Program-made: the position numbers and the translations under genes
Origin: Neoechinorhynchus agilis
Taxonomy: Eukaryota; Acanthocephala
DNA: 64,000 nt
Direction: 5' to 3'
Assembly: GCA_051530055.1 (NCBI GenBank)
Contig: CM121342.1
Coordinates: 15,686,001-15,750,000 of the forward strand
Shown: positions 1-11,668 of the stretch, one piece after another
How positions within the stretch are numbered: position 1 is the first letter of the stretch
How the letters are laid out: each line of letters begins with the position of its first letter
The notes under the pieces: generated by a model
The model's input: only the letters and a program-made list of their open reading frames with translations
What the model was told of the DNA's origin: nothing
Databases searched by the model: none

Positions 1-1060
1 GAATGGGTGATGAGGGTGAGATCTACGGGGTATAAGAAAAGTTTAGAGAGGAGAAAGGTTTGAAGTGGTTTAGGAAAATATTAAAGAGAAGTGGTGATAG
101 CACATCACCTTTAGGTACGCTTTTGGAGAGGGATAGGCTGATAGAAGAAGTAGAACTGCAGTGAATGTATTGTTTTGCGATTGTAAAGATAAGATTGGAG
201 CCAGCGGATCTGCCACACCCGGAGAAGAAGTGAATGGTCCACTGAGTCGAAAGCTTTAGATAAATCAAGTTGCGAGAGACGGCTGACGTGGGAGGGATTA
301 TTGTCGAGGTTATGTAGAAGCGTGTCATAAATGCAAAGTAGGGCATCGGTTGCAGAAAATTTGAGTCGTAAGCCAAATTGTAGGGGCAATAATTTTTTGC
401 TTGGAAGTGGAAAAAGGGGAGATTTAAAACATTTTTCGATGATTTTTGAAAGAGCGGGTAAAATGCATATTGGACGGAATGATTCGGTGGAAATCGGATG
501 TCCTTTTTTTTGGAAGATGGATAACTTTGACAGTTTTCAGGCAAGAGGGGTCGATGCCATATAAAAAGCTAAGGTTTATAATGTGGGTAAGAGGGCCGAA
601 ACGTTTGGGGATGAGGCAGCGAAGAGCCCAGTTTTGGATTCCGGATTGAGAGGACGAATTTTTAGGTAATTTCATGAGATACTTTAGTACTTCGTCTGAC
701 GAAACTAAGGAGAGTATCGGCAGGTTGACAAAATTTTCAGATGTGGGCGTGAAAGATTGCGTGGTGTCTGATATGGATCGGTTTTGGTAATTTTAGTCAG
801 GACAGAGGTTCTGATTAATGGAATCTATTACCTGTTTTAATTCAGAAGAGGTCAAATTCGGGAAGGGATCCGGATAGCGTAGACCAAGAGAGTCCTTGAC
901 GGCCCGCCACCATGTTGAATTGTCACCTGAACGAATTTTGGAGGAAGGGACGTTTTTTACGGGCGATAAGTATTTTGTTAGTTAGTGCTTTTTGTAAACG
1001 GGGAAAGTCTAAAGATTTATTGTGGTGGGCCTTAGAAGCTTGCCTTTGAAGACGTTTCAA
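1..1060 (-). mobile_element. CR1/jockey-like LINE fragment, linker and reverse transcriptase
   Basis: Read on the minus strand, broken reading frames give the linker that follows a LINE endonuclease (RDPPWITPILKRLQRQ near 1050), then reverse-transcriptase blocks: LDLSKAFDSVDHSLLL near 230-280 and a PKGDVLSPLLFNIFLN block near 70-120. The active-site block (YADD in relatives) is degraded at the window edge, so the copy runs off the left side. Frames change several times, so it is a dead copy. The same RT segment is repeated at about 3050-3400. Family assignment rests on the RT block order and the APE-type endonuclease seen in sister copies. Confidence 0.8.
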
Positions 1061-2405
1061 GATGGGGGTTATCCATGGAGGATCGCGGTTGGAGATCCTA
1101 ATGAATTTCTTGGAAATTGACGAAGTAAGGGAATTTTTTATGATTGAGGTGATGGAGGACATGGCCAAGGAAGGGTCATTTGTGTTGTCAGAGTGGAATG
1201 TGCGAATATTTTCGGTTGGGATGAATGATTGGCGCCGGCGAAAAGGAGTTAACCCGATACGAAGAATTTGGTGGCGGTGGTGTGCATCAGCGGCGACAGG
1301 ATCTGTAGCAGGGGCTTCTGGCATGTCAGAAATAAAAATTGTGCGATTTATATCCTTGAGGGAGGAGGTCATGATACGATGGGCCGGATTCAGAGCAACG
1401 AGGAATGATGGGGGTGGAGAAGGCGTATCATTAGAGAAATGAATCGGATGGTTGACTGATTTTGATGGTGTTGGTGTCAACTTTATAATCTTATAGTTAT
1501 TTGTTCCTCCCTTTGCTCTTGTTCCTACTCGTTCAGAGGATTCTTCGGCCTTTTGTTGAACTGTAGCTTTCTTAGTAGTTACTTCAGCTGAATTCCTTTC
1601 GCTTTTCCCATCGTTACCTTTTGTCCCAGTCACAATATCATACTCCACAGTAATTTTAGAGTCATTAAGTACTACAGGCTGAATATACTCTAAGGATGGT
1701 ACCAAGTTCCCTAGTAATTGTTGAAATATTTGCAGTCTTTTGTGCACCACTCGTTTCCAACTAGTCTTCTTTTGAGTTTGGTATACTGATGACATCTACC
1801 AAGATAGTATTCCCTTTCCCTTTGAAACCTGTGTCTGCTTCCTTGAACCGTTAGCTTTTTTCCCTTTGTACTTTCTGACTTCGACCAACTGTTCACTGTT
1901 AAGAGCTTCAATTTCGCACTGAATAGCCTCCGCTTATATATCCTTAACTGCGCTCATCGCTTCAATAAATAAACCTCTTAGAGTTTCAGTAACTCGTTCA
2001 AAGCACTTCTTTAGTGCAACATCAATAAAAGTGGAATACTTGGCTGTTTCTCATTAACTGTTCATTGATTTGAGCAGAGAATAGATGTTGACGAGGGAGC
2101 GCTTTGATCTACGAGAGATTATCAACTTATTTGTGTTCAATGATAGCAGATGAGCTGACAGTCGAGCTGTACCATAAACTTGAGACAAAATCTATTGTTC
2201 TATCAAGGATCATTTGCTGAATTATAAAGAGTAGATCACTATTAATTGTTCTGGCAACTTTACTCTTAACCTCGCCGATATTGATTGATTTACTGTTCCT
2301 CCTCAGACATTGCTTGTAAGTTTTTTCAAAACGTGAATGCGTAAACAAGCAGAGCGAATATTGTTTCAAGGAGCACTTGTAGGGTTGGTCTTTCCTCAGA
2401 ATCAT
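1061..2405 (-). mobile_element. 5' part of the same LINE family (ORF1-like region)
   Basis: An open frame on the minus strand from 1795 down to about 1230 is rich in S, T and P. It is closely repeated at 6403-5860, sharing blocks such as EYDIVTG, RAKGGT, NDTPSPP, ISDMPEAP and HHRHQILRIG. No known domain is visible; its position upstream of LINE endonuclease in the second copy suggests ORF1 or the N-terminal part of the LINE protein. Here it joins directly to the post-endonuclease linker, so the endonuclease appears to be deleted. The stretch near 2127-2180 is also found, inverted, at about 49738-49805. Confidence 0.55.
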
Positions 2406-3410
2406 TTCAGGTTATGATATTCGAGAAGATTGGATAGCATGGAGAAAGGAGCGTAGATATAGGGAGGTACCAAGTATAGGAGGGTGAAACGAATTAAGAT
2501 TACGAGAATTTTGCCCGTGTTAAAAGGGGACGATATGTGGTAGAAATTGTGGTGGTAGGGTTGAGATGCGTTTTGTTTGTTTTATGAATATAGTATCAAG
2601 GCATTCGGTGAGAAAAGGAGAGTCAGTTGCGCAAATTTTAGATGCACTTTTATGAAGAATTTCAAGACGGCGGATTTGAGATTTGGATAGGTTGCAAAAT
2701 ACGGAATAACCGTAGGTTAGGGAGGGTAAAATAAAGCAGAAGTAAAATTTATAGAGGTCGGGTGAAGGGATTCCTAAATGTTCGGAGGCGTTTGAGGAGA
2801 TAAAGTTTAAAAGTGTTTTGCTTGAGGGAGAGAGAGTGATGTGCGAGTCCCACTTCAAATTTGATTGAAATTGGATACCCAGAATTCTCAGGGAGGTTAC
2901 TCGTAGGATGTCATTTAGAAGCTCCGGATGTTGTGCGGTTGCGGGAGAGGGGATCATTTCGAAGCATTTAGAGAAATTGAGATGGAGTTTGTGATTGGTG
3001 CCGAAATCTTTTATGTGTGTGATTTCGTTAGAGGTTAAGGAGAGGGATAGGTGGGATGGTGATGAGGGTGATATCGTCGGCGTAAAAGAGTTTGGAGTGA
3101 GAGGAGAGAGGTTTGGGGTTGTTTAGAAAAATATTAAAGAGAAGTGGTGACAGCACAACACCTTGAGGTACGCATTTGGAGAAGGATAGGCTGATAGAAG
3201 AGGTAGAATGACAGTGAATGCATTGTTTGCGACTGTGAAGATACGATTCGATCTAGCGGATCTGCTAAAAGTTGCGACCTAAATCCGAGCAGGCCCGGAG
3301 AAGGAGTGAATGGTCCACTGAGTTGAATGCTTTAGATTAATCAAGTTGAATGAGACGGGTGACGTGGGAGAGATTATTGTCGAGGTTACGTAGAAGCGTG
3401 TAAAAAGCAC
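2406..3410 (-). mobile_element. CR1/jockey-like LINE, RT and 3' end
   Basis: Minus-strand translation gives the RT stretch ending in YADDITLITIP (about 3060-3090), then a C-terminal region at 2957-2520 with LRILGIQFQSNLKWDSHI and LTYGYSVFCNLSKSQIRRLE. The 2406-2520 segment is a 3' tail also found at 7750-7950, 24180-24330 and 50580-50770. It lies head to head with the plus-strand copy that begins near 3410. Several frame breaks are present. Confidence 0.8.
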
Positions 3411-5112
3411 ACACCACTACCATCCTTCAACGACTACATTAAGCATCCCTCCCCTCGTAAACTAACACCTCCTAGACCCCTCTCATCCCTGCCTCCACTC
3501 ATCTCTCATCTGCCTAAAACCACTATTCCGCACCCTACCAAATCTGGGAATTTTCGCTACGCCCCTCAGAAGCGAAAAATACCTTGGACGCGCACAATAC
3601 CTCACCTCTTACCACCACCTCTTCAACTCCCAATATCCTCTTCCCCCCCCGAGCTCATCCCGCATGAACAGTTCCCACCCTTCTGGTCCCTACACTCAAA
3701 TCACCCCTAACTACAGTGTCCACCCACGAATCCATTACCCCCGAACTACCCCACCGGTCAACTCCCATCCCTTCTCTCCCTACGAAGCTTCAACCCTCTC
3801 CGTCAGTGTCCACCCCTCATGTGCCTTCTAAACATCCCTTTCCAATAATCTTTTATTCTAACATCCGCAGCCTCCTCCCCAAACTGGATGAGCTCCATCT
3901 AGTGGCCTCTTCTTGCAACGCCGACATCCTTGTAATTACGGAAACATGGTTCTCACCCCATAGCAAATTATCTGCTTCCTACCAAACTTTTAAGCTTTTC
4001 ACCTCACGAGGGACTTCCGAAACGGGGGAGGCATATCGATCTTCATCCGTGCCTCTCTCCCTTACCATTGCTCTTCACCCTACCTTTTCATCTCCGACGA
4101 TCTTGAATGGCTACACATCCAACTTCATCTCCCCCTCCGCAATGGCCAACGTGAGATCCCTATCGCTGGCCTTTTTCGCCCTCCTTCCTCAAACATCCCC
4201 GACACACTTCAACAAGTAGACCACCTATTTACTGACCTATTTTCCACTTCCTCATATCACTTCATAATATTGGTCGATTTTAACAAACTGCCGATGCCCC
4301 CTCGCTCTCTCATATTTCCCAACTCGTTACTTTCCCAACACGCTTCTCCTCCCGCCTTGATAAAATTTTCTAAAACATCAGGCAATACTCGTGCACTACC
4401 AACCTACCAAATATTTTCTGTACGCCGATGGCCTCACAGTCATTACCATCGCATCTCCGTCCCTCTCCCTCTCCACTACCATGGACGAGCTCAACCATCT
4501 CATTTCCTCGCTCTCCATCTTAAACCTCTCCCTAAATTTATCTACATCTTTTGAGCTTGTCCCCCACATTTCCAAACGCAACCTTATTCCCGCGCCTCTC
4601 CCTCTCCCCATCCAACGCTCCTCCTCTCTCCGAATACTAGGCGTGATTTTACAAGAAAACCTTAAATGGGATGCCCACATTTCATTTACATTCTCTAAAG
4701 CAAACCCTCGTCTTTACCTCCTCAAACTCCTCCGGCGTCTCGGCGTTTCCCCTAAACACCTTGCCCACTTTTATCTCTCTGTCATCCTCCCTATCCCTTC
4801 ATACGCTTTCCCCACTTTAATCGCCCTTTCCGCCAATGCCCTCCATTCCCTCGCAACCTTCCACAAGAGAGCAGCGAGAATATGTGGGAATTCACTTCCT
4901 CCCCTCGACACCCACCTCCACTCCATTTTCTCCAAAAACGCCCCCCGTATTCTTCAACCCCCTCCACAATTTTCTTCCCTCATCTCTAAATACTCGTCCC
5001 TACCTTTTTCATCCCCCCCTCGCTCGTACCACCCTCTACCAAAAATCTTTCTTCCCTCAATCCCAATCTTTACTTAATAACCGGAGAACAAGGAAAGACT
5101 CCTAATCTGTTA
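3411..5112 (+). mobile_element. CR1/jockey-like LINE, endonuclease plus C-terminus, internal deletion
   Basis: The first frame (3716-4219, continuing in another frame to about 4290) shows an APE-type endonuclease start: FYSNIRSLLPKLDELHLVASS and ADILVITETWF, then FIILVDFN. It jumps near 4390 to the end of the RT (YADGLTVIT near 4430) and the C-terminal region RILGVILQENLKWDAHI. The body of the RT is therefore missing, an internal deletion of roughly 1.5 kb compared with a full LINE. The strand is strongly C-rich, typical of this family here. It ends at about 5112, where a minus-strand copy starts. Confidence 0.8.
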
Positions 5113-6720
5113 TTCTCCGGTATAACCGGAGAAGGATGGCTGAATCGCTGTTGAAGGGGGTTAGCCACGTCTCTGTTAGGATGACTACGTCGGTTTTTGA
5201 GGTAGATGAAATGAGTGAAATTTCATCTAGTTTAGGAAGGAGGCTACGCGTATTGGAGCAGAAAACGGTGGGGAACGGAATTTTGGATTTCTGGAAATCG
5301 GGGGCGGAGGAGAGGGAGATTGGATTTGCATTGTTCGTTGCTGGTGGTGAGTTAAGGGAGGAATCGTTACGGGATGCCGACAAAGAACGATTGATTATCC
5401 CAAAGAGAGAAGTTCGAGGGCGACTCGAAAATTTGAGTTGGGATGAGTGAATGGTAATGATAGAAATGAGTTTAGGGTTGGGACTTTGCATGGATCAGCT
5501 ACGGTTGGATGGGCCGATTTATGGTGATTTTGAGTAGGGTATGTGGAACGGCTGGCAGATTGACCTTTGTAGTTATTTGGGCGCCGGTGGTGTTGCACGT
5601 TATCAAAGAAACTGGGAAGTCGCTTATTCTTCAATTTTTTGGGATGGGGAATATGATGTCTGGGTTGAGTTTGGAGGGGCGGTGGAAATATTTTGTGATG
5701 CGTTCTTATGTCGATAGATACGAAAATAAAATTGAGAAGTAAGGAGTTTGTGTTGCTACGAATGGTGAAATAAAAGTTGCTTTGAGGAGACGTGGTCTCG
5801 GGTTAAAGGGATTTTTGGATGGAATGCGCATAACTGTTAATGGGGAGGAATAGTAGAGTGAATGCCGAGGAAAAGGAGTTGACCGATTCGAAGGATTTGG
5901 TGGCGGTTGTGTGCACCAGCGGCGACAGGATCTGTGACAGGGGCTTCCGGCATACCAGAAATAAATATGGTGCGATTTCTATCCTCGATGGAGGAGTGCA
6001 TGATGCGATGGGTCGAATTCAGAGCAACGAGGGATGATGGCCGGGGTGGAGAAGGCGTATCATTGCCGAAATGAATCGAAGGGTTGATTGATTTTGATGG
6101 AGTTCCACCTTTTGCTCTTGTTTCTACTCGTTCAAGTGTTCCCTGGACCTTTTGTTCGACTCTAGCTTTCATGGTAATTACTTCAGCTGGGTCGCTTTGG
6201 TTTTTCCTATCGTTGTATTTTATCCCAGTCACAATATCATACTCCTCCACAGTAATATTGGAATCATAATGTACTACAGGCTGAATATCCTCTAAGGGTG
6301 GTAATAAGTCCCTAGTAAAAGTCGAAATATTCTCCGTCTTTAGGACACCATTCGTTACCAACAAATCTTCATTCGAGTTTGGCATGCTGATGGAATCTAT
6401 CAATACCTTATTTCACTTCGTGGTCGCTTCACTATCCGATTTCAGTAAACATTTTGTCTGTTTCTTAAAATTCACCTTTGAAAATTTTGCCCGCCTTTTT
6501 GAACCGTTAGCTTTCTTCCATTTGGACTTTTTGACTTCGATCAACTGTTTATTTTTCGAGATCTTCCATTTCGTACTGAATAGTTTCCGCTAATACATCC
6601 TTAAGTGTGCTTATCGCTTCAATTAATGAGTCCTTTAGAGTTTCAGCAACTCGTTCAAAGCATTTCTTTAGTACGACATCAAAAAGAGTGGAATACTTGT
6701 CCGATTCTCGTTCACCGTTC
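5113..6720 (-). mobile_element. LINE 5' half, ORF1-like region and start of endonuclease
   Basis: On the minus strand, 6403-5837 repeats the ORF1-like frame of the 1.2-1.8 kb copy. After a few frame changes, 5491-5130 opens the endonuclease: FPTVFCSNTRSLLPKLDE and TDVVILTETWLTPF. The copy is cut at about 5130, where it abuts the plus-strand copy. The sequence at the join (CTCCGGTATAACCGGAG, about 5115-5131) is a perfect palindrome. This copy is the evidence that the ORF1-like region lies just upstream of the endonuclease in this family. Confidence 0.7.
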
Positions 6721-6802
6721 ATTGATTAGAGGACGTTGACTGAGATAGAGGGGACGTTGACTGAGATAGAGGGGACGTTGACGAGAGAGAGGACGTTGAC
6801 TT
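6721..6802. repeat. Short tandem repeat, unit about 22 bp
   Basis: Three to four copies of a unit reading GGACGTTGACTGAGATAGAG, the last ones shortened. It sits at the 5' edge of the minus-strand LINE piece and may be part of that family's 5' leader: 'gatgttgacgaggg' occurs at the matching place near 2085. Confidence 0.6.
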
Positions 6803-7289
6803 GGTCGATCCAATTCAGCTATCTCATCGTCTCGGACTTTTAGTTGTCTAAACTCTGATGCATAATTCTCTTTCTCAATGAAGTCCAACGTGACGGACGA
6901 AATATTGTGAAAGGGAATCAACATTTGTTAGAGGATTATAAGAACGGTGTGCTAGTTAAACGCGCAAAGACGGACGAAAAGCGTCGCCATAAATAGAGAA
7001 TATTGAATTTTTATAAATGTAGAAGGTAAAATTTAGAGGCAAGGTTATTGGTCTAAAAATTGAAAGGCGAATAACTCAAGAATTATGAGAGCTATCGCAA
7101 ATCCAAAAACAGATTTTTAATCGGTGCGTTAAGATGTACTAAATGAACATAATCAATAAACTTCAGCTGTATTATTGGGGTCGGAAATCGCATTATCATA
7201 TTTAGTCAAAAGTCACAAGAGTGAAAGATCACTGCTCCTGCACTATCCCAGCCTTCCAAATGGCATCCTAGGAGTCACCTCTCCCAGCA
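6803..7289. other. Spacer without recognised gene
   Basis: No credible coding frame. It contains one copy of 'gacggacgaaatattgt' at about 6893, which is also the arm of the palindrome at 60.7 kb, so it probably carries a half element. Confidence 0.4.
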
Positions 7290-8130
7290 TTCTGGGTCTC
7301 TAATTTCAATAAAATCAGAAATGGGGGTTCGCGCATTACACTTTCCCTCAAACGCAATACCTTTAAAATGTACCTCCTCATACGTCTCCGAAATTAACCA
7401 GTCGATTCGCCCGATCTCTACAAATTTCACTACGGCTATATTTTACACCCTCGCATCTGCATCTATCCGGTCTTTTGTAACTTTTCCCAATCACAAACCC
7501 GCCGCTTTAATAATAACACATTTATTTAATAAAATACAAAGAATGGGATTATGTACATTTGGGTCATTACGATTACTTGAGTTCTGAGTTGTTCAAAGAA
7601 TGCAAATGTTGATTGCTGAGTATATTACTGTTTTAGTCTTGCGGAAATGATCCAGTAGTTGGAAGTCTGTTCTGTTAGGAACAATCCGTTTCGAAAATTT
7701 GCACAGTTGGTTTTCCCTTCTTACTGAATACCATATAAAATTTTCAACAAACAAACAAAACGCCTCTCAACCCCTACCATCACAATTTCTACCACATATC
7801 GCCTCCTTTTAAAACGAGCACAACTCTCGTAATCTTAATTCATTTCATTCTCCTGCACCTCGCACATCACTATATTTCCGCTCCTTTCCATACTACCTAA
7901 TCTTCTCGGATATCATGACAATAAATGAACCTGAGAAAAGACCCAAACTCACAAACTCTCCTACAAACAATAACAACCCGCCCTGACCTTCCCACCCGAC
8001 TTGACCTGTAATCCACACTCCAAAATCAAAAGGCACATTCATTTATCTTTTAAGAACTCGAGTATTCTTGAGGGCCCAATGGTGCGTGGTTCTTCTTTGT
8101 GCATTTATAATAAAACGTGATCCTTTTTTA
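7290..8130 (+). mobile_element. LINE 3' fragment and tail
   Basis: The 7290-7340 segment matches the C-terminal LINE region (gggtctctaatttcaat..., as at 50290), with a diverged middle. From 7740 to 8130 it carries the family 3' tail that recurs at 24180-24510 and 50580-50800, ending in an AATAAAACG-like stretch. It is non-coding in its present state. Confidence 0.65.
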
Positions 8131-8484
8131 TATGTAGACAGATTTAATTCAGACAAAAACTAAGCTCACAGCAAATCAAGTCTCATGTACCTACGAGCAT
8201 CCCAGATCCATCTCTTTACCACTCGGAACCGTCGCAAGGACACTTGCAACGTTGCCGCGCTGGATCGCGAGAACTATGTTTTGCAGGAAGAACGTTCCTG
8301 CTCTTGGGTCATTGCACTTATCTTTTGTCTTTACGAGGCGTTAAAGTATTGACTGACCAATATATGTCTCCTTTTGTATTGCATTCTTGTTGGGATATGA
8401 AATTCTTTGGAATCGAGAGCGATATTTCTTATATGTAGACTACTACTAATGATCAATTTTAAACTAGATGCGCGTTCAAATGAC

Positions 8485-8557
8485 GCCTCTGTAGCTCAGT
8501 GGTTAGAGCACTGCTCTCGTAAAGCAGGGGTCGAGAGTTCGAATCTCTCCAGGGGCT
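8485..8557 (+). tRNA. tRNA-Thr (CGT anticodon)
   Basis: A 73-nt cloverleaf: acceptor stem GCCTCTG with CAGGGGC, D-arm TAGCTCAGTGGTTAGAGCA, anticodon stem CTGCT/AGCAG with loop CTCGTAA giving anticodon CGT, and T-arm GAGAGTTCGAATCTCTC. No intron. It lies between a LINE 3' tail and the RTE-like LINE. Confidence 0.93.
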
Positions 8558-9009
8558 TGAGCGTTGCCGTGGCATACATCTTTTAAAGATTCAAATATTT
8601 AACAAACATGCTCATGATGCCCCAAAAGTCCAAGGTGATTGCAATTTAGCCATCACTTATAAACAACGTTTATTTAATTTTCTTCGCAAAAACTACTTTC
8701 GCGCTAAAACATGGCAACAAAAAAATTTCGATTCGCGGATAAGTGCGATGGTAGCTTCGACCGATATCGATCACTGCTTAAAATCATGAATTCCAGATAA
8801 CCTTTAACCTCAACAATTACACCCATCACGACCAGGTGTTGCAAGAAATCACTCAAATGTGCTTATCTGCCGTAAAAATAAATGGACTTTGAATCTTGTT
8901 ATCTAGATCACTTTTTGCATTATGTTTTGCTCTAAATGAATGAAATCGAATCAGGATAAGTCAAACTGTGTTTAGCCGATTTTTAACTACGTTTTTCGTT
9001 ATGTCCTTT
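8558..9009. other. Spacer between tRNA-Thr and a LINE
   Basis: AT-rich with no credible coding frame. It could include the decayed 5' part of the LINE that becomes readable at about 9010. Confidence 0.4.
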
Positions 9010-10430
9010 CAGGTTGAATTCCCAATGAGTGGCAAGAGAGTATGACTATTCCGGTCTTTAAGAAGAAAAGCACACCGACCCAATGCTGCAATTATCGTCC
9101 AGTAAGACTACTGCCATACACGCTGAAGTTATTGGAACGAATTATCGACGGGCCAAGCCGGATTCGTAAAGGGATGTTGAACGATCGATGCAATTCATAT
9201 TGCGCGTCTATTAATGGAAAAACATCGAGAGAAACACAGGCATCTCCATACTGCCTTTTTGGATCTGGAGAAAGCTTTTGACCGCGTCCCCGTGAGCTCA
9301 TTTGGTACGCACTCCGTAAACACCAAATCCCGGAAAGTTTAATCAAGTGCGTCCAAATTATTTACCAGGAGGATCCAAATAGCAGGGTGAAATGTGCAGC
9401 TGGAATATGGAAATCATTCGAAAAGGGCCCTCTTCCCACTTCTAGTTATGGACTCGATAATCCGCGATATCCAACGCCCCGTGTCATACACGCTACTATA
9501 TGCAAATGACATCCTCCTTGCATCGAACGATAGAACGAAATTAACAAAGTTGGCACAAGAATGAAGTGATAGACTTGCGCGGCGGCATGGGATACGGATA
9601 AATTTGGAAAAAACAGAATACTCTCGACAAACGATGAAAACGATCTAGCTACTATTTTCATCAATGAGAAACATATCAAACCGGTGAACAAGTTTAAATA
9701 TTTAGGCTCGGTAATTTCTGATGATGGTGATCTCGAATGCGAGCTGTCGGCGAGAATATCAGCCGACTGGGCCAAATGAAGAACTACGACAGGCGTCCTT
9801 TGTGATCGCCAAATAAAAGACAGTTTGAAGTCCAAGATTTACCGAGCAGTGATCAGACCCGTGGTCTTATACGGCGCAGTGTTGGCCGATAACGAAGCAC
9901 ACTGAATGCCAACTGGCCGTCAAGGAAACAAGAATGCTAAGATGGATCAGCAGTTTCACCCTCAAAGATCATGTCCGAAATGAAGAAATTCGGAATCGAT
10001 ATGGAGTGGTGATATTTGAGATACCAGGGAATGTGATTGGTATGTTTTTTAGGTCTACACACGGTAAATGATTATTTGTTAAAGACGTTTCGAACCTCGT
10101 CGAGTTCATCATCAGTTCTAGATGAACCCAACGAGGTTCGCAATGCCTTTAATAAATAATCATTTATAGGGTGTAGACCTAAACAATAATTCTGATATGG
10201 AGTGGCACCCATCACCAGTAAAGTGCAGCAAGCACGCCTACAATGGTTAGGTGATGTAATGAAAGCGAACCCTGGCACAATCGCCAAAACTAGTTTAGAA
10301 CTCACTGTCGAAGGAAGTAGACCGAAAGGGTGCCCGAAGCAGCGATGCCTCGACATACTCAATGCTCACTTGAACCAAAAAGGCCTCCGATCGGATGCAG
10401 CCTTGGCCGCATGAAGTGGAGAGCATGCGT
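9010..10430 (+). mobile_element. RTE-like LINE remnant (reverse transcriptase)
   Basis: Spread over several frames are RTE-type RT blocks in order: EWQESMTIPVFKKKS and CCNYRPVRLLPYTLKLLERI (9020-9145), FLDLEKAFDRVP then LIWYALRKHQIP (9255-9330), a degraded active-site region near 9500, KFKYLGSVISDDGD (9690-9730), SKIYRAVIRPVVLYGA (9830-9880) and the C-terminal ARLQWLGDVMKANPG (10230-10280). Only the 5' endonuclease part is not seen. It is interrupted by a 184-bp palindromic insertion at 10010-10193. Confidence 0.85.
10010..10193. mobile_element. Palindromic element with hammerhead-like core, inserted in the LINE
   Basis: It is flanked by a perfect 12-bp direct repeat, GATATGGAGTGG (9998-10009 and 10194-10205), a target-site duplication; removing one copy restores the LINE frame across the site (RYGVAPITSKV). 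Arms of about 45 bp pair (AGGTCTACAC...AAATGATTATTTGTTAAAGACG with its complement). On the minus strand the inner arm reads CTGATGA (10115-10109), a short hairpin, then GAAAC (10091-10087) and GTC. These are the conserved parts of a hammerhead ribozyme, with one extra base before stem II. It is the same family as 47143-47350. Confidence 0.7.
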
Positions 10431-10900
10431 GTGCTGCCACAAATCAAAATATTCTCATTTTGATTATTGATCTTATTCCTCGCCAATTCGTCTTCTATGC
10501 CTTCTCCGTCTGAGTCTTTATCATCACACTCGAAACACACTTAACGTTTTCAATAAATCCAGCTTTAGATATATTAGATTTCTTGGCATCCGAAAACCTT
10601 TTACCGAGCTTTGCCTTATGTTAAGGTTTTCAAATAACTAATAGATTATTTTCAGGCAACTTTCTGTTCTCCGTCATGTGTAGACGTTCATTTTGTTCAT
10701 CCCATGAACTTGGATGTCACTGCTTATTGGATTCTTTATTAAGCAGAGCTCTCGTGCTTCAAAATACGCATCTCAGATCTACAGCAACTTTTCAACAAAG
10801 ATAAAAAATTGAACGTTTACGTCTCGTATTTTAAGAAACGGCAGAATTTCCCATCTAGGATTTAAATTTTGCTTGTCCACGCATTCGTTAGTTTTCAAAG
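10431..10900. other. Spacer upstream of phosphomevalonate kinase
   Basis: No recognised coding or RNA gene. The last bases before the gene (GTTTTCAAAG at 10891-10900) look like a splice acceptor directly abutting the start codon. Confidence 0.4.
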
Positions 10901-11668
10901 ATGAATGTGAATAATGTTGAAAATAAGTATCCTTTTCTGAAAAAGGTTATTTGTATTTCGGGAAAAAGAAAATCTGGAAAGGATTATGTACTTTGCATAG
11001 GCGATCGATTTTTCACTAAGGCAGTACGACTTCAAAATTGATCGTTTTTGCGATAGCCGGGTTGCTGGAGACTTCGCTGGGCGGTCGAGACAGCGTAGAG
11101 CTGATAAGGATAAGCAAGCCTCTTAAGGACATCTATGCAAAGCTTCATAACCTTGGTCTGGAGGATTTGATGACTGCTGGTCCATATAAGGAGATCTACA
11201 GACAAGACATGATTAGGTAAGATTCCGTACAGTGTTTAAGATTATCCTCTCGTTTTCATGTTTAAAATCTGTGGAAAATTCAACTGATATTTTCTTTTAG
11301 TTTCGGTGAGCACATGCGGGTCGAAGAAGGTGCAGACGTTTTCATCAACTTAGCAATAACGAACGCTCGCCCTGTCCCTATATGGATTTTCGTTGATTGT
11401 AGAAGGAAATCTGATATAGATTGCTTAAAGTATATCTTCAATAACTTGGTAACCACCATAAGAGTGTGGGCACCAAGAAATATTAGAAGAGAACGTGGAT
11501 GGGCTTTCAAAAAGGGTGAGCTGAAATTAATTTAATTTTTCTGTTGCACAAAATATCAAAGGTGTCGACGATGCAGAGTCGGAATGTGATTTGGATCAAT
11601 ACACGTTCGATTGCACGATCGAGAACAACGAAAACGTGCGGAATTCCATACAGAACTTGAGCTTATAA
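10901..11668 (+). CDS. PMVK: Phosphomevalonate kinase, animal type (PMVK)
   Basis: The enzyme phosphorylates phosphomevalonate with ATP to give diphosphomevalonate, in the isoprenoid pathway. Four exons are visible: 10901-10987, about 11057-11216, 11301-11515 and 11562-11668. The N-terminal P-loop-like CISGKRKSGKDY is the hallmark of the animal enzyme. RISKPLKDIY, GPYKEIYRQDMI, the ...VDCRRKSDI block and the C-terminal VDDAESECDLDQY all line up with human PMVK in order and spacing, giving about 185-190 aa, close to the family length. The last two introns are clean GT-AG and in frame (RGWAFKKG joined to VDDAESEC). The first junction does not resolve: the obvious donor after KDY (10988) and the acceptor before AGLLETS are out of phase, so a few residues there are uncertain, or a small indel exists. 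It is unrelated to the bacterial/fungal GHMP-type kinase. Confidence 0.9.

Noticed and set aside
4396-4680. Minus-strand 94-codon frame
   Set aside because: It is the antisense shadow of the C-rich LINE coding strand.
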